DNA from: UBA7239 sp035456205 | GTDB lineage: Bacteria > Pseudomonadota > Gammaproteobacteria > Pseudomonadales > UBA7239 | Assembly: GCA_035456205.1 (NCBI GenBank) | Contig: DATIDQ010000095.1 | Span: 1-10,695, forward strand | Direction of reading: 5' to 3' | Length of the DNA stretch: 10,695 nucleotides | Part shown: one piece after another, positions 6,494-10,695 of the stretch | Layout of the letters: each line of letters starts with the position of its first letter | Position numbering within the stretch: the stretch's first letter is position 1 | Notes under the pieces: model-generated | The model's input: the letters and a program-made list of their open reading frames with translations, nothing else | The model's database searches: none | What the model was told of the DNA's origin: nothing | Translations under genes and position numbers: made by a program

Positions 6494-8701
6494 TTACAAC
6501 GCCGCCCCACTCAACACCTGCACTATTCCTGCATCTTTCAGCAGTATGGTCTTGCTGAAAACTTTATTACGTTTTTTAACTACGCTACTAGCATCAAACT
6601 TTGCAGAACCGATGGCAATATCATTTTTGCTATCTTTATTTACATCACTTTGCATATTGAGCGAACTGCCGAAATTGTCACCAGCAGTTGTACCATTTAA
6701 AGTGTTGACGGAGATTACGTTGAGACCAGTAAAAAACTTCACACTGCCACCATCTTTGCCTGTGCTATCGGCTAATGGAATGCCCACAGCCCAGTCATCA
6801 TTCGCCGCAGTAACAGATGCACCGAATGCATGACCTTTCGCAGAACCCTCTACTGTAAGCAGTGTAATACTTACACCTTCATTGCTATTAAAGATGGAAA
6901 CGCGACCGACATCTTTCATTATTACGGAATCAAACTGCGGCGAACCAACAAACAGATGGCCGTTCGCTGCCGCGACAGCTGCGCCAAAATGTTCACCCGT
7001 TTGAATTCCATTGCGTGTATACAACAATTTTTTGCTGATGCCGTTAAACACAGTCACTTGCCCTGCATTTTTTGCTGCTGCATCACTCATCGGTGCGCCA
7101 ACAATCAAGTCAGGTTTGTTATCGCCGTTTACATCATCTGCTGCAACCGCAGCACCAAAATGATCACCAGCAACATTGCCTTCAGCGAGTATGTGCAATA
7201 TGCGGCCATCACTACCGGAATACAGCATCACGCGACCTGCGTCTTTCAGAGTCGAAAAACCGTTGTACATAAGTTTGGCAACATCCGCTAATGGTTCACC
7301 CACTACAAGATCTGGCACACCGTCCTTGTTTTGATCAGGCACCACTGCAATTGCCACACCGAGTTGTTGATTATCTGCAGAGCCAGTGATGGTGCGGATG
7401 ACCAAGTTATCCTTGCCAGAGATAATTTGAATCTTGCCTGCTTTTTTCAATAATTTTCTGTTGTACAAAACCGTAGCCTGTGGCACCCCTACCAACAGAT
7501 CCACTACGCCATCTTTATTGATGTCACCCATCGCCACACTGCTACCGAGTTCTTCACCTTTGGCAGTGCCGTTTTGTTGCAACAACAAGGTTGGATCGTT
7601 CACGAACACATCGCAGGCATCACCCTGAAAATCACCATCTGTGTTGAGCTGGTCCGCATTAGAAATTAATGGGCAGTTATCTGCATTGTCACCAACGCCA
7701 TCGCTGTCTGAATCAAGCGATTCAGAGGCATCCAATGGGAACGTGTCGTCGATATCTGCTATGCCGTCGTTATCGTCATCGGTATCACAAACATCGCCTT
7801 GTGCATCGCCGTCGGCATTTAGCTGATTGGTGTTTGCAACAGCATCACAGTTATCTGACAAGTTATCAATCGTATCGTTATCGTTATCACCATTCGGTGT
7901 GGTGTCCCTGTTGTTGCCGATACCATCACCGTCCGTATCAGCGGATTCGGATGCGTCTAACGGGAATGCGTCAGAATTATCGCCAACACCATCGCCATCA
8001 GTATCAACAGATTCAGACGCATCTAGCGGAAATGCATCAGCAGCATTTTCAATACCATCCTGATCAGAGTCACCGGCATGAATACGAGTGATATATTTTG
8101 TGGATTTACCATTATATATGGTGAAACTTCCTCCAATATTTATCTTGCCATCAGCCTGCAATGCTGCCGTATAAACTGTATTATTAGCGCCACTTCCAAC
8201 ATTAAAACTTGCATCCAGTGAACCATCGGCATTCAAACGCGCAATGCGGCTTCTTGCTACGCTATTGAATGTAGTGAAATCCCCACCAATTAAAATCTTG
8301 CCATCAGCCTGCAATGCCACTGTGTAAACCGTACCATTACTTCCAACACCAAAACCCGCATCCAGTGAACCATTAGCATTCAAACGCGCAATACGATTTC
8401 TTACTGCGCCATTAACTGTCGTGAAATTTCCACCAATTAAAATATTTCCGTCAGCCTGCAATGCTGTTGCATAAACTGTACTATTAGCACCACTTCCAAC
8501 ACTAAAACTTGCATCCAGTGAGCCATCGGCATTCAAACGTGCTATGCTTTTTCTTGACACACCATTGACTGTATTAAAACTCCCACAGATGAGAATTTTA
8601 CCATCCGCCTGCAATTCAGTTTTAAAAATCAAATCCGCGCCACTACCATTATTAAAATTCTGATCCAGAGATCCATCGGAATTCAAACGTACTATGCCAC
8701 T
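6494..8701 (-). CDS. 3' part of a frameshifted secreted two-propeller protein: delta-60 repeats, TSP3 repeats, FG-GAP domain
   Basis: This frame has 735 codons after the A7 run and continues the gene starting at 9858. It begins inside a repeat (SGIVRLNSDGSLDQNF). It contains four delta-60 units marked by LQADGKILICGSF, LQADGNILIGGNF, LQADGKILIGGDF and LQADGKINIGGSF. Next is a calcium-binding thrombospondin type 3 region (about 7605-8080) with three D(A/T)FPLDASES linkers and many DxDxDG loops. It ends with at least six integrin-type FG-GAP motifs, for example LGSSVAMGDINKDG, FGAAVAADDVNGDN and FGSSLNMQSDVNKDS. Blades 4 and 5 (FGAAVAAANGH, FGASVTAANDD) lack a canonical calcium loop. No C-terminal sorting signal was seen; the protein ends VQVLSGAAL. 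The only early start is a TTG at 8686, which is the Leu codon of the conserved RLN and has no ribosome binding site, so this part is not an independent gene. Likely role: extracellular or surface binding; ligand unknown. Confidence 0.85.
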   Translation of the reverse strand, partial: SGIVRLNSDGSLDQNFNNGSGADLIFKTELQADGKILICGSFNTVNGVSRKSIARLNADGSLDASFSVGSGANSTVYATALQADGNILIGGNFTTVNGAVRNRIARLNANGSLDAGFGVGSNGTVYTVALQADGKILIGGDFTTFNSVARSRIARLNADGSLDASFNVGSGANNTVYTAALQADGKINIGGSFTIYNGKSTKYITRIHAGDSDQDGIENAADAFPLDASESVDTDGDGVGDNSDAFPLDASESADTDGDGIGNNRDTTPNGDNDNDTIDNLSDNCDAVANTNQLNADGDAQGDVCDTDDDNDGIADIDDTFPLDASESLDSDSDGVGDNADNCPLISNADQLNTDGDFQGDACDVFVNDPTLLLQQNGTAKGEELGSSVAMGDINKDGVVDLLVGVPQATVLYNRKLLKKAGKIQIISGKDNLVIRTITGSADNQQLGVAIAVVPDQNKDGVPDLVVGEPLADVAKLMYNGFSTLKDAGRVMLYSGSDGRILHILAEGNVAGDHFGAAVAADDVNGDNKPDLIVGAPMSDAAAKNAGQVTVFNGISKKLLYTRNGIQTGEHFGAAVAAANGHLFVGSPQFDSVIMKDVGRVSIFNSNEGVSITLLTVEGSAKGHAFGASVTAANDDWAVGIPLADSTGKDGGSVKFFTGLNVISVNTLNGTTAGDNFGSSLNMQSDVNKDSKNDIAIGSAKFDASSVVKKRNKVFSKTILLKDAGIVQVLSGAAL

Positions 8702-9145
8702 TTTTTTATCTCATTGACCCCAGAAAAACTCCCACCGATAACGATTTTATCATCAGTCTGCAACGCCATTGTATAAACTGCATTAGAACCAAACCCAGTA
8801 TCAAAACTCCCGGCATTAAAACTTGTATCCAGTGAGCCATCGACATTCAAACGCGCAACACGATTTCTTGATACCCCATTAACTTTTGTAAAATTTCCAC
8901 CAATTAAAATCTTACCATCAGCCTGCAATACTGATGTATAAACTGTACTATTAGCGCCATTTCCAGCATTAAAATCCGCATCCAGCGAACCATCGGCATT
9001 CAAACGTGCTATACGATTTCTTGATACTCCATTAACTGCTGTGAAAGTTCCACCAATGATAGTTTTCCCATCAGCCTGCACAGCAATAGACCGAATAGAA
9101 CCATTAGCACCGCTGCCAATATTGAAAGCAGCATCCTGCTTACCC
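8080..9145 (-). repeat. Seven delta-60 (DUF5122-type) repeats encoding a probable beta-propeller
   Basis: The minus-strand unit has the protein consensus LQADGKILIGGNFTxVNGVSRNRIARLNADGSLDASFNxGSGANxTVY, about 49-55 residues. The DNA word GCCTGCA (GTCTGCA in one copy) marks copies at 8154, 8307, 8454, 8607, 8756, 8921 and 9074, giving intervals of 153, 147, 153, 149, 165 and 153 bases. All are multiples of three except 149, which spans the A7 run. The 165-base unit has a small insertion (SFDTGFGSN). The copies are similar at DNA level, pointing to recent duplication or gene conversion. Seven units would close a seven-bladed propeller; that fold is inferred. Confidence 0.9.
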
Positions 9146-9858
9146 GGGCCATCGCTGTCACAAATATCACCAACACCATCGCCATCTTCATCAGTTTGAT
9201 CGATATTAGCATTCACCGGACAATTATCAGCAACATCCTGCACACCATCGTCATCGTCATCGTCATCACAAGCGTCACCCATTCCATCACTATCAGTATC
9301 TGTTTGATCAGGATTAACAACCGATAGACAGTTGTCTGTTGCCGTTACGATAGAAACATCATCGAGATAAAACTGATACCCACTTACCGTGCTCCATTTA
9401 AACACATGGCTACCAGGCGCAACTGATACCTTAATTTCTTTATAGGGCGTTTCCGCAATAACAGCTGCAGAAATGTTATCTACTAAAAAATTGAGTCGGG
9501 GTGCATTAGACGCTTCCGCTTTTACCCAAAACCTGAGTACAGCAGACTGAGAGAGTGAATAAGTGAACGTCAGCTCAACAGGTAAGCCACAAGAAAAGGG
9601 GGCATTACAAGTGTTGGGTTGGGTTGTATTAGGCGGGGTGCGCGCGTTTGATGAAGCATAACCGCCGTAAGACCATTCAGACCCAACGTTATCAAATGAT
9701 GTTGAATAGATAGGGTCACCGCCGGTATCAAAAATACCATCACCGTCGACATCGGTGTCTGCCAAAACGCCCTGCGACAGCAAAGCACTGAACAACAAGC
9801 AACCAGCCAGCAGGCATCTAAAAGCAGGAATTGGGGTGCGGGTAGCCGACTGGCCCAT
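8692..9858 (-). CDS. 5' part of the frameshifted secreted two-propeller protein: signal peptide, jelly-roll-like domain, TSP3 and delta-60 repeats
   Basis: In the printed frame this gives 388 residues ending INEIKK-like at VNEIKKVA and a TAG. Residues 1-33 are a signal peptide (core FRCLLAGCLLFSALLSQG, likely cut after VLA). Residues about 45-175 look like a beta-sandwich/jelly-roll module of the kind ending in VAPGSHVFKWSTVSGYQFYLDDVSI. Residues about 176-235 are TSP3 repeats with acidic calcium loops (DTDSDGMGDACDDDDDDDG). Three delta-60 units follow. The start at 9858 is chosen because an AGGA lies 8 bases upstream; an ATG at 9864 is too close to it, and the GTG at 9951 would place 31 unlikely residues before the signal peptide. 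A -1 shift at the A7 run joins it to the frame ending at 6494, giving 1,121 residues. As printed it is truncated after three of seven propeller units, so the product probably would not fold fully. Confidence 0.85.
   Translation of the reverse strand: MGQSATRTPIPAFRCLLAGCLLFSALLSQGVLADTDVDGDGIFDTGGDPIYSTSFDNVGSEWSYGGYASSNARTPPNTTQPNTCNAPFSCGLPVELTFTYSLSQSAVLRFWVKAEASNAPRLNFLVDNISAAVIAETPYKEIKVSVAPGSHVFKWSTVSGYQFYLDDVSIVTATDNCLSVVNPDQTDTDSDGMGDACDDDDDDDGVQDVADNCPVNANIDQTDEDGDGVGDICDSDGPGKQDAAFNIGSGANGSIRSIAVQADGKTIIGGTFTAVNGVSRNRIARLNADGSLDADFNAGNGANSTVYTSVLQADGKILIGGNFTKVNGVSRNRVARLNVDGSLDTSFNAGSFDTGFGSNAVYTMALQTDDKIVIGGSFSGVNEIKKVA
8701..8707 (-). other. A7 homopolymer at the frame change (A_AAA_AAA slippery heptamer)
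   Basis: In the upstream frame the codons read ATA AAA AAA GTG GCA TAG. Slipping back one base gives ATA AAA AAA AGT GGC ATA, that is IKKSGIVRLNSDGSLD, which keeps the repeat in register (VN to RLN is the same length as in the sister units). The last A of ATA plus the two AAA codons form a canonical -1 slippery heptamer, related to the A_AAA_AAG site of dnaX. I found no strong downstream stem-loop and no well-placed upstream Shine-Dalgarno sequence, so programmed shifting is not supported beyond the heptamer itself. Confidence 0.9.
9246..9267 (+). repeat. CATCGT hexamer repeat, about 3.7 copies, inside the TSP3 coding region
   Basis: Three copies of CATCGT (9246-9263) and a partial fourth encode, on the minus strand, the run DDDDDDDG of a calcium-binding TSP3 loop. 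Slippage here would add or remove Asp-Asp pairs without changing the frame. Confidence 0.85.
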
Positions 9859-9904
9859 GGACATTGTCCTTAATCTATTTTTTATGGCATCAACCATACC
9901 ATTG

Positions 9905-9911
9905 CCCCCCC
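9905..9911 (-). other. G7 homopolymer upstream of the secreted-protein gene
   Basis: A run of seven G on the minus strand lies about 47 bases before the start at 9858. It falls between the weak hexamers TTGCAG and TATGGT, which have a 16-base spacing and could be -35 and -10 elements. If so, a change in run length would alter promoter spacing. The promoter assignment is weak. Confidence 0.3.
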
Positions 9912-9951
9912 AAGCTGCAAAGCGGTATCTAGCCTCATAAAAATCAATCAC

Positions 9952-9979
9952 AAAAAAGCCCGCATGAAGCGGGCTTTTT
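9952..9979 (-). terminator. Intrinsic terminator of etfA
   Basis: The stem GCCCGC/GCGGGC (9958-9963 and 9969-9974) with a 5-base loop is flanked by six A on one side and five T on the other, so the A-T pairs extend the stem. On the minus strand it lies 14 bases after the etfA stop codon and ends in a T6 tract. It would also work on the plus strand, but no plus-strand gene ends here. It isolates etfA from the secreted-protein gene downstream. Confidence 0.93.
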
Positions 9980-9993
9980 ACTGCAATGTAAAA

Positions 9994-10695
9994 TTACAGT
10001 GCTTTTTCCAGCTCAGGAAGCGCAACGAACAAGTCCGCCACCAGACCATAATCAGCCACCTGGAATATCGGGGCTTCTTCATCCTTGTTGATTGCAACAA
10101 TCACTTTGGAATCTTTCATACCAGCCAAGTGCTGGATAGCACCGGAAATGCCGACGGCGATGTACAGATCTGGCGCGACGATTTTACCTGTCTGACCAAC
10201 CTGCATATCGTTCGGTACAAAACCAGCATCAACCGCAGCACGTGAAGCGCCCACTGCTGCACCGAGTTTGTCGGCAATGCTTTCCAGCATGTGGAAATTG
10301 TCACCACTCTGCATACCACGGCCACCAGAAATAACAATTTTGGCAGCGGTAAGATCAGGACGATCGCTCTTCGCAATTTCTTCGCTGACAAAAGTTGATA
10401 CACCAGCGTTTTGTGCACTAGCTACTGCTTCAACAGCAGCAGAACCACCTTCGGCAGCAACAGCATCAAAACCAGTAGTGCGCACAGTCATCACCTTGAT
10501 GGCATCAGACGATTGCACAGTAGCAATAACGTTGCCTGCGTAAATTGGACGCTGGAATGTGTCAGGACTGATGACTGCAGTGATTTCAGAAATCTGTGCA
10601 ACATCCAGCAACGCAGCAGCGCGCGGCAGAATATTTTTACCATTTGATGTAGCAGGAGCCAGAATGTGGCTATAGCCTTTGCCAAGTTCTGCCAC
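9994..10695 (-). CDS. etfA: Electron transfer flavoprotein alpha subunit, N-terminus outside the window
   Basis: ETF alpha binds FAD and, with ETF beta, carries electrons from acyl-CoA and other dehydrogenases to ETF-ubiquinone oxidoreductase. The 233 residues present are the C-terminal three quarters of a protein usually about 310 long; the frame is open at the window edge and its first codon, GTG, is internal. The FAD-binding C-terminal domain is complete: SGGRGMQSGDNFHMLESIADKLG (fragment residues 123-145), SRAAVDAGFVPNDMQVGQTGK (151-171), and the family signature from LYIAVGISGAIQHLAGMK to VIVAIN (177-203), then KDEEAPIFQVADYGLVADLF. All positions of the published ETF-alpha signature are satisfied. 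etfB, which usually precedes etfA, would lie beyond the right edge. A strong terminator follows the stop codon. Confidence 0.97.
   Translation of the reverse strand: MAELGKGYSHILAPATSNGKNILPRAAALLDVAQISEITAVISPDTFQRPIYAGNVIATVQSSDAIKVMTVRTTGFDAVAAEGGSAAVEAVASAQNAGVSTFVSEEIAKSDRPDLTAAKIVISGGRGMQSGDNFHMLESIADKLGAAVGASRAAVDAGFVPNDMQVGQTGKIVAPDLYIAVGISGAIQHLAGMKDSKVIVAINKDEEAPIFQVADYGLVADLFVALPELEKAL

Noticed and set aside
7669..8091. Plus-strand open frame rich in His, Arg and Tyr opposite the TSP3 region
   Set aside because: It is the antisense reading of Asp-rich calcium loops (GAT/GAC read as ATC/GTC in shifted frames). Its composition is low complexity, and the minus-strand reading is a clear known domain.
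8684..8686. TTG at 8686 as start of an independent downstream gene
   Set aside because: This codon is the Leu of the conserved RLN in the repeat unit; there is no ribosome binding site and no signal peptide in that frame.
8640..8720. Fully programmed -1 frameshift cassette like dnaX
   Set aside because: The slippery heptamer is present, but I found only a 4-bp GATC/GATC pairing downstream and no Shine-Dalgarno sequence 10-14 bases upstream. Kept only as one possible explanation.
8080..9145. Repeated DNA as a CRISPR array
   Set aside because: The units are about 150 bases, coding and in frame, with no short identical repeats separated by unique spacers.
9799..9810. LAGC in the signal peptide of the secreted protein as a lipoprotein box
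   Set aside because: The hydrophobic stretch before the Cys is short and interrupted by Arg14, and the hydrophobic core continues well past it to a good VLA cleavage site, so a type I signal peptide fits better.

Overview
The window looks like chromosomal DNA of a Gram-negative gammaproteobacterium with moderate G+C content. The evidence is an HAE1-type RND efflux pump with its periplasmic adaptor and TetR regulator, a housekeeping electron-transfer flavoprotein, and a secreted thrombospondin-type-3 protein carrying DAFPLDASES linkers, common in marine and soil gammaproteobacteria. Assignment to a Cellvibrio-like lineage is only a guess. I see no tRNA, rRNA, insertion sequence, CRISPR array or phage gene. 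No stretch longer than about 300 bases lacks a gene.

Layout. Positions 1-3938 hold a multidrug-efflux locus. The inner-membrane RND permease (minus strand, cut by the window start) lies 24 bases downstream of a membrane-fusion (adaptor) protein gene (minus strand). A TetR regulator is divergently transcribed on the plus strand. The 172-base gap between adaptor and regulator contains a perfect 14+14 bp inverted repeat that overlaps candidate promoters in both directions, as expected of an autoregulated TetR/efflux pair. No outer-membrane channel gene is visible; it may lie beyond the window edge or elsewhere.

Positions 3916-6455 hold a polytopic membrane protein of unknown function (minus strand, weak resemblance to GT-C-type glycosyltransferases). 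Its 3' end overlaps the tail of tetR by 23 bases. Divergent from it is a small protein with a cyclic-nucleotide-binding-like domain and no DNA-binding domain.

Positions 6494-9858 hold one large secreted-protein gene (minus strand) that is split into two frames at an A7 run. Joined by a -1 shift it encodes 1,121 residues: signal peptide, jelly-roll-like domain, calcium-binding TSP3 repeats, seven delta-60 beta-propeller repeats, more TSP3 repeats, and an integrin-like FG-GAP propeller. The repeat spacing shows that exactly one base is missing at the A7 run. Whether this is a mutation, a sequence error, phase variation or productive slippage is the main open question here.

Positions 9952-10695 hold the 3' part of etfA (minus strand), followed by a strong intrinsic terminator that separates it from the secreted-protein gene.

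Apart from the frameshifted two-propeller gene, most of the window is a recognisable efflux operon plus housekeeping sequence. I found no convincing new multi-gene system.
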